Of a DNA stretch of 64,000 bases, positions 1-8,765 are shown piece after piece (positions within the stretch are counted from its first letter, which is position 1; each line of letters starts with the position of its first letter). Under the pieces are notes generated by a model that searched no databases, was not told the origin of the DNA, and was given only the letters and a program-made list of their open reading frames with translations. Made by a program: the position numbers and the translations under genes. The DNA comes from Parerythrobacter_A sp963761775 (GTDB taxonomy: Bacteria > Pseudomonadota > Alphaproteobacteria > Sphingomonadales > Sphingomonadaceae), in the NCBI GenBank assembly GCA_963761775.1, contig CAVXIF010000003.1:124001-188000 (forward strand), read 5' to 3'.

Positions 1-674
1 CGATGGCGGCGGGCAGGCGGTGGTCGAATGGGCGAAGCGCGAGCGGCCCGATTGGCAACCGAAGCGCATCCTCGATATCGGCGCGACCGTCGGACACAAC
101 GCGGTGCCCATCGCGCAGGCTTATCCCGACGCCGAAGTCATCGCCATCGACACCGCCGGCGCATCGCTGCGCTATGGCGCGGCGCGCGCGGCGGCGATGG
201 GCGTCACCAATATCCGCTTCGTCCAGGCGAATGGCGAGGACCTGTCGCGCTGGGACGACGGCACGCTTCGACTGGGTCCAGACCACCATGTTCCTGCACG
301 AGCTGAGCGCCAGGGCCATGCCGCGCCTGCTGGCCGAAGCGAACCGCGTGCTGGCACCGGGCGGGCTGATTTTGCACATCGAACAGCCGCAATATTCGGA
401 CGACATGCCGCTGTTCGAACAATTCATGCGCGACTGGGATGCGTTCAACAACAACGAGCCGTTCTGGACCGCGATGCACGCGCAGGATCTGAAGCAGGTC
501 ATGGCCGAGGCCGGTTTCCCGCAAGACAGCCAGTTCACCGTCGGTGTGCGCGCGGTGGTCGATCCCGAAATCTTCCCGCCATCGCCCGACGAGGCGGAGG
601 AGGATTTCGGCCGCGCCGCCGTATGGAACGCCTATGGCGCCTGGAAACCTGCCGAACAGGCGCTTGCGGCGTGA
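1..674 (+). CDS. SAM-dependent methyltransferase, 5'-truncated and frameshifted
   Basis: The start lies before the window. The first part carries motif I (ILDIGATVGHN) and the motif II acid (VIAIDTAG) of class I methyltransferases. Near 260-268 the frame changes, and homology resumes with TTMFLHELS and the RVLAPGGLILHIEQP strand typical of motif III. The C-terminal part (YGAWKPAEQALAA) ends at 674. The substrate cannot be told. The stop overlaps the GTG start of the next gene, so the two are probably cotranscribed. The frameshift may be a sequence error, because both halves keep good protein character. Confidence 0.75.
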   Translation, partial: MAAGRRWSNGRSASGPIGNRSASSISARPSDTTRCPSRRLIPTPKSSPSTPPAHRCAMARRARRRWASPISASSRRMARTCRAGTTARFDWVQTTMFLHELSARAMPRLLAEANRVLAPGGLILHIEQPQYSDDMPLFEQFMRDWDAFNNNEPFWTAMHAQDLKQVMAEAGFPQDSQFTVGVRAVVDPEIFPPSPDEAEEDFGRAAVWNAYGAWKPAEQALAA

Positions 675-1048
675 GCGACGAACCTCTCGACTGGGTCGCG
701 CTGGCGGGCAAGCGGGCCAGGGGCGAGCGCCCCGCCTTCTTCGACGAGCCGGCGCTGGATCGCCTCTATTCGGTCGTGTTTGCACTGGCGGGCGAGGTCT
801 CCGTCTTGCGCGAACGGCTTGATACTGTCGAACGCCTGCTCGACGCCAAGGGTACCATCAGCCGCGCCGATATCGAGACCTACGAACCCGACCGCGAGGC
901 AGGCGAGGAACGCGGCCTTGCCACCCGCGCCTACATCGCCCGCATCATGCGCGGCTTCCAGCAGGAGGCCGAAGCGATGGAAGCCGCTTCCCGTGGCGAG
1001 GGGGATCCGCCGCTGACCGAGCTCGTCGAGAAGCTGGGCAAGGAGTAG
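671..1048 (+). CDS. hypothetical protein, 125 aa
   Basis: I chose the GTG start at 671 because it overlaps the upstream stop (GTGA), a usual sign of translational coupling. The protein is acidic and soluble. Around residues 38-60 it has an amphipathic stretch (VSVLRERLDTVERLLDAKG) that looks like a short coiled coil. No family is recognised. Its position between a methyltransferase and a DUF1330 protein suggests a small accessory protein of the catabolic island. Confidence 0.6.
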   Translation: MSDEPLDWVALAGKRARGERPAFFDEPALDRLYSVVFALAGEVSVLRERLDTVERLLDAKGTISRADIETYEPDREAGEERGLATRAYIARIMRGFQQEAEAMEAASRGEGDPPLTELVEKLGKE

Positions 1049-1053
1049 CCGCA

Positions 1054-1356
1054 ATGCCAGCCTATATGATCGTTACCGCCAAGATCGCCGACCGCGACGC
1101 CTTTATCGCCGGCTATGGCAAACGCGCCGCCGCGCTGGTCGAACAGTTCGGCGGCAAATACGTCCTGCGCGCGCCGGGTGCCGAATTGCTCGAAGGCGAT
1201 TTCGGGCAGGGTGCCAGCATGGTCGTTTCCGAATGGCCCGACCGCGCCGCGCTGGACCGGTTCTGGAACAGCCCCGAATATGCCGAAGCCAAGAAGTTGC
1301 GCGAAGGTATCGCGGAGGTGCAGGTGCTGGCCATCGAGGCGGACAGTCTGGGCTGA
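1054..1356 (+). CDS. DUF1330 family protein
   Basis: A 100-aa protein with the DUF1330 ferredoxin-like alpha/beta layout: MPAYMIVTAKIADRDAF at the start, then GGKYVLRAPG, and SEWPDRAALDRFWNSPEY near residue 70. Members are dimeric ABM-like proteins of unknown function, often found with degradation genes. It starts 5 nt after the previous stop and is probably in the same operon. A relative with a signal peptide is encoded at 14449-15006. Confidence 0.85.
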   Translation: MPAYMIVTAKIADRDAFIAGYGKRAAALVEQFGGKYVLRAPGAELLEGDFGQGASMVVSEWPDRAALDRFWNSPEYAEAKKLREGIAEVQVLAIEADSLG

Positions 1357-1371
1357 AGCCCGACCGCATCG

Positions 1372-1737
1372 CTATCCGCGCCATGCCAGCCATGTGACGA
1401 ACGCGAGCGGTGCCAGCGCGGCTACATCGGCTATAGCGACGGTCCGCAAGGCGCCGCCCGGCATACCGGCGCGTGCATAGACAACCAGAAACCCGACCAC
1501 ACTGACTGTTACCACGAAGGATGCAACACGCCGCGCGGCCGGATCGATCATCGCAAACAGTGCGGCCAGCACGATCGCAAGAAACAGCGCCCCGCGATGG
1601 ACAATCAGGATGCCGACATCTCCGGTGGGCTGCACACCGTATAACCGCTCGGTCATGGCTGGCGCGAACAGGACGACTGCGGGCATAACGTGCACCAGTG
1701 CCAGTGCGAACCACGCCGCCTTTGCGATCGCTTCCAT
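1372..1737 (-). CDS. small integral membrane protein, 121 aa
   Basis: Four hydrophobic segments cover most of the protein: roughly residues 5-26, 46-63, 69-88 and 96-118. A conserved-looking HRGALFLAIV lies in the second. No family is recognised with certainty, and no catalytic motif is visible. It is the last gene of a leftward unit (HMG-CoA lyase-like, CoA-transferase, VOC lipoprotein, this gene) and starts 3 nt after the VOC gene ends, so it probably serves the same pathway at the inner membrane. Confidence 0.65.
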   Translation of the reverse strand: MEAIAKAAWFALALVHVMPAVVLFAPAMTERLYGVQPTGDVGILIVHRGALFLAIVLAALFAMIDPAARRVASFVVTVSVVGFLVVYARAGMPGGALRTVAIADVAALAPLAFVTWLAWRG

Positions 1738-1740
1738 CGG

Positions 1741-2346
1741 TCAGTTCAGCAGCTGGTTGATCTCGACCGCCACGCCATCGGGGTCGAACACGTTGCAGCC
1801 CATCACGCGGATGTCCGGCCCTCCGGTGCGGCTGGGGTAGGTCTGCAACCGCGCTTCTGCCGTCATCGTCACGCCGGGCACTGCCTTCGCCGCCGCGCAG
1901 CGCGCGGGCACGTCGTCCGTATTGACCACGATCACCGGGCTGCCGACCGACAGGCGCCTGGGATAGGCAGGTTCGTCCAGCGGCGGGTCGACTACCTCCA
2001 TCAGGCCGATCCAGCCGATGAAGCTGTCGTTCGCATTCAGCAGCACCAGCCGCGCTTTCGATCCCGGCTCGCCCAGCGGCAGGTTGACACCGGACAGCTC
2101 TACTTGCGTATCGTAATTCATCTTCATGCCCAGCGTATCGCGCCAGAAGGCGAGACTGCGGTCCATGTCGCGCACGATGATGGTGGTGCGGCGGATGTCG
2201 GTGGGGGCGCGATCCTTGGTATCGACGGCGGACAGGCTGCCCGCTGGCTGCGCGGTCTGGGGCGTCGTCGTGTTCTCGGTAACGCTGATGCAGCCGCCGA
2301 GCGCCAGCGTTGCCGCCGCTGCCAAGAGCGTGATGCCATGCTTCAT
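1741..2346 (-). CDS. VOC (glyoxalase/dioxygenase fold) lipoprotein
   Basis: A 201-aa protein with a lipoprotein signal peptide: MKHGITLLAAAATLALGGC, cleaved before Cys19. The mature part has the VOC pattern, with RRTTIIVRDMDRSLAFWRDTLGM, then GSKARLVLLN, then NVFDPDGVAVEINQLLN at the C-terminus, where the last Glu is the usual metal ligand. It would sit in the periplasm or on a membrane. Its start overlaps the stop of the CoA-transferase gene by 4 nt. The substrate is unknown. It is one of three VOC proteins in the island. Confidence 0.8.
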   Translation of the reverse strand: MKHGITLLAAAATLALGGCISVTENTTTPQTAQPAGSLSAVDTKDRAPTDIRRTTIIVRDMDRSLAFWRDTLGMKMNYDTQVELSGVNLPLGEPGSKARLVLLNANDSFIGWIGLMEVVDPPLDEPAYPRRLSVGSPVIVVNTDDVPARCAAAKAVPGVTMTAEARLQTYPSRTGGPDIRVMGCNVFDPDGVAVEINQLLN

Positions 2347-3524
2347 GTCGTTTCTCCCGTTGCGCCACTGTCGATCAGCTGCGCGATTTTCGCGTCGTCA
2401 TATCCCAAATCCGCCAGCACGGCGCGCGTATCGGCACCCGCCACCGGCAACGCCTGTTCCGAACCGATGCGGCTGCCGCCCATCTCCAGCGGTATCGTCG
2501 GCAGGCGCGCGGCGCGGCCATCGTCCAGCGTCACGTCCTCCAGTCCGCCGGCCGAAAGGTGCGGATCGTCGAGCAGGTCTTCGGGCCGCCCGATGGGCGC
2601 AAAGGGCAGGCCGCTGCCGTCCAGCTTCGCAATCACCTCGTCGCGGGTCATGGTGCCGACCAGCTCGCGGATAACGGGCATGATGCGGTCCCGCGCGGCG
2701 ACGCGGGCGTTGTTTTCGCGCAAGGTCTCGTCCGCCCACAGATCGTCAAGCCCGAACAGGTCGCAGAACTTCGCCCACAGCGCATCGGTCACCACGCCGA
2801 TGAACACCGGATCGTCGCGCGTCTGGAACACGTCGTAGATCGCCCAGGCGGAGACCCGCGCGGGCATCGGCGCGGCGGGAGTGCCGGTGACGGCGTATTG
2901 CGCCATGTGCTGCCCGACGAGGTAGGCGGTCGTCTCGAACAGGCTGGCGACCACTTTCTGGCCGCGTCCGGTGCGGTGGCGTTCCTCCAGCGCGGCGAGG
3001 ATGCCGATCACGCCGAACATGCCGCCGGTCACGTCGATCACGCTGGCCCCGGCGCGCAGCGGCTGTCCCGGCGGACCGGTCATATAGGCCAGCCCGCCCA
3101 TCATTTGCGCCACCTCGTCCAGCGCGGTGCGGTTCTCGTAAGGGCCGGGCAGGAAGCCCTTTTCGCTGCAATAGATCAGGCGCGGATTGGCTTTGGCGCA
3201 AGCGTCGTATCCCAGCCCCAGCCGGTCCAGCGCGCCGGGGCGGAAATTCTCCACCAGCATGTCGGCACCGGCGATCAGGTCGCGCGCGACCTGCAATCCA
3301 TCTTCGCTTTTGAGGTCGAGGCAGATGGACGCCTTGCCGCGATTGTACATCGGGAAATAGCCTGCGCCCGACCCTTTCAGCCGCCGAGTCCGGTCGCCCC
3401 CGACAGGTTCGACGCGGACGACGTCGGCCCCCAGTCCGGCGAGGATGTGCCCGACCGTCGGCCCCATGACCATGTGGGTGAATTCGACGAGCTTGAGACC
3501 CTGCAGGGGTGCGGGAGTGCTCAT
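2343..3524 (-). CDS. CaiB/BaiF (type III) CoA-transferase
   Basis: A 393-aa protein with the family's landmarks: LKLVEFTHMVMGPTVGHILAGLGADVVRVEP at the start, NRGKASICLDLKSEDG, a probable catalytic Asp in VIDVTGGMFG (about residue 163), and GRGQKVVASLFE. The family moves CoA between carboxylic acids. The gene lies between an HMG-CoA lyase-like gene (4-nt overlap) and a VOC lipoprotein, so it probably activates the acid that the lyase later cleaves. One of three such enzymes here. Confidence 0.88.
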   Translation of the reverse strand: MSTPAPLQGLKLVEFTHMVMGPTVGHILAGLGADVVRVEPVGGDRTRRLKGSGAGYFPMYNRGKASICLDLKSEDGLQVARDLIAGADMLVENFRPGALDRLGLGYDACAKANPRLIYCSEKGFLPGPYENRTALDEVAQMMGGLAYMTGPPGQPLRAGASVIDVTGGMFGVIGILAALEERHRTGRGQKVVASLFETTAYLVGQHMAQYAVTGTPAAPMPARVSAWAIYDVFQTRDDPVFIGVVTDALWAKFCDLFGLDDLWADETLRENNARVAARDRIMPVIRELVGTMTRDEVIAKLDGSGLPFAPIGRPEDLLDDPHLSAGGLEDVTLDDGRAARLPTIPLEMGGSRIGSEQALPVAGADTRAVLADLGYDDAKIAQLIDSGATGETT

Positions 3525-4443
3525 GCCGCTACCCTGTCTGCATAGTCGAGCATCGGCCCCGCATCGGGCGTGAAGCCATACAGCGCCTCACCCGGCAGCG
3601 CGTCTTCGACGATGCTGCGCACCTCGAGCAGTGCGTCCAGATCGATGCCGGTGTCGCAACCCATCGCATTCAGCATCAGCACCAGGTCCTCCGTCACCAG
3701 ATTGCCGCTGGCCCCGGGCGCGAAGGGACAGCCGCCCAGACCGCCGAGCGAGGCGTCGAAGGTGGTGATCCCCTCTTCCAGCCCCGCGACCACATTGGCG
3801 AGGCCCAGCCCGCGCGTGTTGTGCAGGTGCAGCGTCGTCAGCAGCGCATCACCCACCTCGGCCCGCACCGCGCGGGTCAGGCGGCGGACTTGCGCGGGGT
3901 CGGCATAACCGGTGGTGTCGGACAGGCTCAGCTCCTGCGCGCCCGCCTCGACCGCTGCCACCGCCAGCCGCACGACTTGCGTTTCAGGCACGGCCCCTTC
4001 CATCGTGCAGCCGAACGCGGTGGAAAGCCCGACCGCGAAATGGATGTCCGCCGCCTTGGCAATGCTCGCGCAGGCCGCGATCTCGGCCAGCATGGCGGCG
4101 TGGTCCTTGCGCACGTTCTTCAGGCTGTGCGTTTCGGACATGGAGAACGGCAGGCTCATCGCATGCACGCCCGCCTTCGCTGCATTCTGCGCACCCTTGG
4201 CATTCGGCACGAGCGCCGACCACCGTCAGCCCTTCCAGTGCCGCGCGCGAAGTCCACCAGCTCGGCAGTGTCGGCCATTTGCGGCAACAGCTTGGGCGGC
4301 ACGAAGCTGCCCACCTCGATCTCGCGCACCCCCGCCGCCGCTTCCGCCGCGATCCAGCGCTTCTTCGCTTCGGTCGGCATGGTCCGGTCGATGGACTGCA
4401 ACCCGTCGCGCAGGCCCACTTCGGAGACGAGGATGCGGGTCAT
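3521..4443 (-). CDS. hydroxymethylglutaryl-CoA lyase-like protein, frameshifted
   Basis: The HMGL/DRE-TIM lyase fold is clear: VSEVGLRDGLQSI at the N-terminus, LSDTTGYADP, LHLHNTRGLGLANV, and the signature GGLGGCPFAPGASGN with its active-site Cys. The frame breaks twice within about 45 nt (near 4205 and 4245). Between the breaks a short stretch reads ALEGLTVVGA. The family cleaves 3-hydroxy-3-methylglutaryl-CoA or a close analogue to acetyl-CoA and a keto acid. It is first in a leftward four-gene unit. Whether the breaks are real cannot be decided from sequence alone. Confidence 0.8.
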
Positions 4444-4470
4444 TCCGGTACTCCCGCACAGGTGACATGG

Positions 4471-4487
4471 AACAGGTTAGACCTGTT
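4471..4487. promoter_or_regulatory. 17-bp palindrome upstream of the lyase unit, possible FadR-type operator
   Basis: AACAGGT-TAG-ACCTGTT is a perfect inverted repeat with 7-bp arms, 27 bp before the start of the HMG-CoA lyase-like gene. In length and form it resembles the E. coli FadR consensus (AACTGGTCNGACCAGTT). The rest of the 199-nt gap (4444-4642) shows no gene. No FadR-subfamily regulator is encoded in the window. Confidence 0.45.
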
Positions 4488-4642
4488 TTGTGCATCCGGT
4501 CCTTTTGCGCGAGAGACGCGGATTTGCAGGCGTTTGACAGTGTCGGGGCAAGCGGAAACGTAACTTTTCAATGTGCGGTCCTTCATGCGCGGCGTCTGGT
4601 TCGATATAGGCGTTCGGTATGGTGTAGGACAGGGCGAGGCCG

Positions 4643-5260
4643 TCATTGCGCGCCACCTTCCAGATACATCCAGGGCCGCGCTTTCCGGTCTGCCTCCGTC
4701 CACGCCGCAATCGCATCCGCTTGCGTCAAGGTCAGGTCCACCGCGTCCAGCCCGTCCGCCAGCATCGCGTGCGCTTCGCCGTCGAGCGTGAAGGGCAGCA
4801 CCATGTCCGCCGCGCGCACCTCGCGCGCGGCCAGATCGACCGTCACCTGCGCACCCGCAAGCGCCTCCACATCGGCGCGGCCCAGCGTGACGGGCACGAT
4901 GCCGTTGCGGATGCAGTTGCCGTGGAAGATCGGCGCAAAGCTCTCAGCAATGATCGCGCGGATGCCCCATTCGGCCAGCGCCCAGACGGCATGTTCGCGG
5001 CTGGACCCGCAGCCGAAATTCGCGCCGCCGAGCAGGATCTGCGCGTCGCGATAGGCGGGGTCGTTCAGCACGAAATCGGGGTTTTCGGTACGCGTCTTGG
5101 CATCCGAGTACCGCAGCGGGGCAAACAGCCCGTCCGCCAGCCCGGTGCGCCCGGTGGTCCGCATCTCGCGGCTGGGGATGATGGTGTCGGTGTCGATATT
5201 GTCGACCATCAGCGGCGCGGCGATGCCGGTCAGGGGTTGCGGGAACGGGGCGGGGGTCAT
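4643..5260 (-). CDS. leuD: LeuD-type (isopropylmalate isomerase family) small subunit
   Basis: A 205-aa aconitase-swivel protein. It shows VDNIDTDTIIPSREM near residue 18, the GGANFGCGSSREHAVWAL substrate-loop motif, and FAPIFHGNCIRNGIVPV. Length is normal for LeuD (about 200 aa). The start overlaps the large-subunit stop by 1 nt (TGATG), which implies coupled translation of a 1:1 complex. With LeuC it would isomerise 2-/3-isopropylmalate, or hydrate a citraconate/maleate-type acid. The catabolic neighbours favour the second reading, but this is inference. Confidence 0.85.
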   Translation of the reverse strand: MTPAPFPQPLTGIAAPLMVDNIDTDTIIPSREMRTTGRTGLADGLFAPLRYSDAKTRTENPDFVLNDPAYRDAQILLGGANFGCGSSREHAVWALAEWGIRAIIAESFAPIFHGNCIRNGIVPVTLGRADVEALAGAQVTVDLAAREVRAADMVLPFTLDGEAHAMLADGLDAVDLTLTQADAIAAWTEADRKARPWMYLEGGAQ

Positions 5261-6636
5261 CACGACACCCCCTCCCGCGCCAGTGCGCGCGGGTCGGCAA
5301 TGCACCCCGCCACCGCGCTCGCCGCCACGGTTTCGGGCGAAGCAATATGCGTGCGGATGCCCGGCCCCTGCCGCCCGACGAAATTGCGGTTGGTGCTGCT
5401 GATGGTGCGGCTGCCTTCTGGAAAGCCCTCGCCGCCTGCATAGAAACACAGCGAACAGCCCGAATTGCGCCATTCGAACCCGGCGGCGGTGAAAATCGCG
5501 TCCAGCCCTTCCGCCTCCGCCTGCCGCTTCACTGCGCTGGAGCCGGGCACGACCAGCGCGGTCTTGATCGTAGGTGCGATGGTGCGCCCTTCCAGCAAGG
5601 CGGCGGCGCGGCGCAGGTCGGAGATGCGGCTGTTGGTGCAGCTGCCGATGAAGGCGACATCGACCGGCGTTCCGGCCAGCGGCGTTCCTGCGTCGAGGCC
5701 GATATAGGCATGCACCTTGGCCGTGCCTTGCGGCACCGTGCCGTCCACCGCCACGGCCTCTTCCGGGCTGGTGCCCCAGCTGACCATCGGCGCGATGCCT
5801 GCTGTGTCGATTGTGATTTCGGTATCGAACCGCGCATCGTCGTCGGACCGCAGCGTCTGCCAATAGGGGTCGTCGAAATCGGCGGGCGCGTAGCGGCGAC
5901 CGGCGAGATATGCGAACGTCTTCGCGTCTGGCGCGACGAAGCCCGCTGCCGCGCCGAATTCGGTGGCCATGTTGCACAGCGTCATGCGGCCTTCCATGTC
6001 GAGCGCCCGCACTGCTTCGCCCGCAAACTCCACCGCATGGCCCGCCCCGCCGCCTGCACCATGCGTGGCGATCAGGTGCAGCGCCATGTCCTTGGCCGTG
6101 ACGCCCGCTGCCAGCACCCCGTCGAACGTCACGCGCATCGATTTGGGCTTCGCCATCCGCAGCGTGCCGGTGGCCATCGCGTGTTCGGCTTCGGACGAGC
6201 CGATGCCCCACGCCATCGCGCCGAATGCCCCTTGCGTGCAGGTGTGGCTGTCGGGCGCGACCAGCGTGCAGCCGGGCAGCACCACGCCCAGTTCGGGCGA
6301 GATAACGTGGACGATGCCCTGGTCGCGGTCATCGACATCGAACAGGGTGATGCCCGCGGTTTTGCACGCCGCGCGGGTTTCGGTCAGGAACGCCTCGCCA
6401 TCGGGCACCAGCGTTCCGCGCCTTCCCGGCCGCAGGCGGGTATCGACGATATGGTCCATCACCGCAAACACCCGCGCCGGATCGCGAACCGTGCGCCCCA
6501 TCTCGGCCATGCGGTTCAGCGCCGCGGCACCGGTGCGCTCGTGCAGAAACACCCTGTCGATCGCGATCAACGCCGCCCCCGCCGCTGTGTCAGCAACATG
6601 GTGGGTGGCCCATATCCTGTCGAACAGGGAAGGCAC
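5260..6636 (-). CDS. leuC: LeuC-type (isopropylmalate isomerase family) large subunit
   Basis: A 458-aa aconitase-family protein with [4Fe-4S] ligands in FIGSCTNSR (about residue 335) and GCSLC (about 395). Also seen are PDSHTCTQGAFGAMAWGIG and STNRNFVGRQGPG. The region CNMATEFGAAAGFVAPD replaces the CNMSIEAGARAGMIAPD of biosynthetic LeuC, a hint of a paralogue with another substrate. It forms the hydro-lyase with the small subunit encoded immediately downstream. No other leucine gene is nearby, which supports a catabolic role such as hydration of a C4/C5 unsaturated diacid. Confidence 0.85.
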   Translation of the reverse strand: MPSLFDRIWATHHVADTAAGAALIAIDRVFLHERTGAAALNRMAEMGRTVRDPARVFAVMDHIVDTRLRPGRRGTLVPDGEAFLTETRAACKTAGITLFDVDDRDQGIVHVISPELGVVLPGCTLVAPDSHTCTQGAFGAMAWGIGSSEAEHAMATGTLRMAKPKSMRVTFDGVLAAGVTAKDMALHLIATHGAGGGAGHAVEFAGEAVRALDMEGRMTLCNMATEFGAAAGFVAPDAKTFAYLAGRRYAPADFDDPYWQTLRSDDDARFDTEITIDTAGIAPMVSWGTSPEEAVAVDGTVPQGTAKVHAYIGLDAGTPLAGTPVDVAFIGSCTNSRISDLRRAAALLEGRTIAPTIKTALVVPGSSAVKRQAEAEGLDAIFTAAGFEWRNSGCSLCFYAGGEGFPEGSRTISSTNRNFVGRQGPGIRTHIASPETVAASAVAGCIADPRALAREGVS

Positions 6637-6639
6637 TCA

Positions 6640-6766
6640 AATCCTCCCTGCCGGAGGTGGGGAGGGGGACCAGCGAAGCTGGTGGAGGGGTGTCTTCAGT
6701 ACCAGCGAAGGGGACCCCTCCATCGCCCCTCGGGCGGTCCCCCTCCCCGAAAATTTGGGGAGGATT
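6640..6766. repeat. nested intergenic palindrome (REP-like)
   Basis: Three nested inverted repeats: AATCCTCCC at 6640-6648 with GGGGAGGATT at 6757-6766, GGGGAGGGGGACC at 6659-6671 with its complement at 6736-6748, and GGAGGGGT at 6684-6691 with ACCCCTCC at 6714-6721. The transcript could fold into one long hairpin. It fills the gap between LeuC and the next gene. Elements of this style are frequent in sphingomonad intergenic DNA. Confidence 0.75.
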
Positions 6767-6767
6767 G

Positions 6768-7331
6768 TCATGCGCCGCCCATGCCCGGGCCGTGGCCGAA
6801 TTCGACGACCGTACCGTTTTCGATCGCGGCCTTCATCTCGGCATCCATCGCGCGCCAGTCCTTCGTCACGAAAACCTCCTGGATCGCAGTGCGCGTTTCC
6901 AGCATGCCGTTGCGGATCCAGTGCCAGGTGCGGCAGCGGTTCTGGCCGTCGTCGCTGATCTGGATCTGCTCGTAGAGATACAGCGACGGATCGCCGGTGC
7001 GCTGCCAGTAGAGCATCATGGTGCGGTTAAGATCGTCCAGCGGCACCTCGGCAGCCCAGCCCTGAATGAGGTCATTGTCCCACCAGATGCGCCCGTCGCG
7101 GAACTCGGCAGGAAATTCGCGGATTTCGGTCTTGCCGTCGGGCCAGCGGTAGTGGTTGGTCTGGTGGTAAGGGTTTTCCTCGCCCCCCTCTTCCGCCGTT
7201 GGCATCCGGCACAGGAGGCGGCTGGCGTGTTCGTCCACCTTCACGTTATCCGCGTTGAAGTAGGTGTAAGTGCCGTCCCACACGCCCTCGTGACGGGCGA
7301 GCAGCGGCATTTCCTTGGCAATATCGATCAT
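6768..7331 (-). CDS. calycin-like protein of unknown function, paralogue A (187 aa)
   Basis: No enzyme family is recognised with certainty; a DUF3598-like or lipocalin-type beta-barrel is my best guess. The pattern is HEGVWDGTYTYFNAD near residue 14, CRMP, NHYRWPDGKTE, DGRIWWDND, LYLYEQIQISDDGQNRCRTWHWIRNG and a Glu-rich C-terminus. Most of these positions match the 152-aa protein at 13994-14452, so the island carries two paralogues. There is no signal peptide. The start overlaps the end of the upstream alpha/beta hydrolase (ATGA), which indicates one operon. Confidence 0.65.
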   Translation of the reverse strand: MIDIAKEMPLLARHEGVWDGTYTYFNADNVKVDEHASRLLCRMPTAEEGGEENPYHQTNHYRWPDGKTEIREFPAEFRDGRIWWDNDLIQGWAAEVPLDDLNRTMMLYWQRTGDPSLYLYEQIQISDDGQNRCRTWHWIRNGMLETRTAIQEVFVTKDWRAMDAEMKAAIENGTVVEFGHGPGMGGA

Positions 7332-8661
7332 CGGCCTTCAGTCCTTCGAGGTAGGCGTGATAACGTGCCGCCGCATCGCCAGCGCGCAGGCGGGCGCGGG
7401 CGCGGCGGGCGATGGCGGCGGGGGCGAGCGCGGCGGCATCGACCGGAATGGCATGGTCGGCATCGGCGGCATACCACGGCGCAAAGATCGCCTCCGCCCG
7501 CGCCGCGCTCCACGCGCGCAACAGATGCAAACCGTAGCGGTCTGGCGTAAGGTCGGGATAGAGCAGAGCCGGGTCACCAGCCGGTGAGGCAGGTGTGCCG
7601 ATGCTGTCCGCGCCGAGCATTTCCGCCGCCTGCTCGATGGCTGCGCCGATATCGTCGAAGTCGTCGCTCAGCCCGTGCCCCGGCGCGTCGATGACAACGC
7701 AACCCTCCGGCGCGTCGCCCGCCTCGGCAGCAGGGGCATGGAGCAGCAGGTCGCCGCCAACTGTGCCGCGCCAATGAATCAGCCCGCTATCCAGCGTCAG
7801 CCAGCCTTCGTCGGTGTCCTCCGCAAGATCGGCATGCAGGCTATGGGCAACATGCTCCTTCAGAAACGCCAGACTGGCATCCTGATGCGCCTGCGGTGTC
7901 GGCACCCGCTGTGCGTCCCAGCCTGCAGGCATGTCGCCCAGCCGGTCGATATGCGCCTGCAACGGATCGCCGTCATAGGCGGTGATCAGCACCGGCGGCG
8001 TGGTTGCGTCGGGCGGGCGGAATATCGCGGCTGGCGCGCAGCACCGCGCCATAGCCCGCGCGGTAGGCATTGCCCGCATCCAGCATTTCCATCACCGCTG
8101 GTTCACGCGCGGCAGGTCGGCATGCGCGACGCTCAGCCGCGCCTCGTCGCGCACGTCGAACCACGGGAAGAACCAGCTCTGCTCCAGCATCCGGTTCCAC
8201 AGCCAGGTCAGGTGCTCGCCATAATCGGCGGGATGCCATTCGGGCAGGTAGGATTCCCCGAACAGCGCCATCTCCTGCGGCGTCCAGATCGCATAGCCGC
8301 CAATGGCAAGGCAGCTGAACAGGTCGGGATGCCGTCTGAGTGCAGTGACAAGGATGATGCCGCCGGAATGGAAGCCGTAGGCTGCGCACCGGCCTACCCC
8401 CAGCGCCACGATGAAATCCGCCAGCGCATCGGCGAAATCGTCGATCTCGGCAGCGTCGTCCGGCAGCGGGTCGCTTTGCCCGAAGCCGGGGGTGTCGGGC
8501 GCGATGCAGGTGAAATGCGCACCCCACGCTTCCATCAGCGCGGCATATTCGGCGCTGCTGCGCGGGCTTTGGTGCACCATCAGCAGCACCGGCCCGCTGC
8601 CGCAGCGGCGGTAATGGACGCGGCGGCCATCCCCGACGGTCAGCATGTGCCGTGTAATCAT
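7246..8661 (-). CDS. alpha/beta hydrolase, frameshifted
   Basis: The N-terminal part (start ATG at 8661) shows an alpha/beta hydrolase core: LLMVHQSPRSS oxyanion region, CIAPDTPGFGQSDPL, and the nucleophile elbow YGFHSGG. Frame breaks near 8100 and near 8040 lead through AVMEMLDAGNAYRAGYGAVLRA into a C-terminal frame. That frame holds WLTLDSGLIHWRG and a late VVIDAPGHGLSDDF. As read, the last frame runs to 7246. A TGA in the alternative frame at 7328-7330, overlapping the next ATG, is a likelier true end. The gene sits directly behind a TTGTCCGGACAA operator, divergent from the isochorismatase gene. Confidence 0.7.
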
Positions 8662-8685
8662 CGCTGTTTCCCGCTCGCTGCGAAG

Positions 8686-8697
8686 TTGTCCGGACAA
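8686..8697. promoter_or_regulatory. TTGTCCGGACAA operator, copy 1
   Basis: A perfect 12-bp palindrome in the 104-bp divergent gap, 24 bp before the hydrolase start and 68 bp before the isochorismatase start. It is flanked by AAG on the left and AATTT on the right, as at the copy at 23199. It is the first of five copies in the island. The size and symmetry suit a dimeric GntR-type repressor. Confidence 0.7.
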
Positions 8698-8765
8698 ATT
8701 TACGCTCGACACAGCCCTAGGCCGCTTTATTGTCGTGTGTCAAAGCTGGATTGGAAGGGCGGCAG

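Noticed and set aside
5261..6211. A long 522-aa reading that includes LeuD
   Set aside because: The part upstream of 5260 is the antiparallel-frame shadow of leuC; the LeuD fold begins exactly at the ATG at 5260.
6640..6766. CRISPR-like array
   Set aside because: Repeats are palindromic and nested, not regularly spaced with unique spacers, and no cas gene is present.
8662..8712. Longer N-terminus for the alpha/beta hydrolase (start at 8712)
   Set aside because: The extension again only reads through the operator; the ATG at 8661 gives the normal family start.
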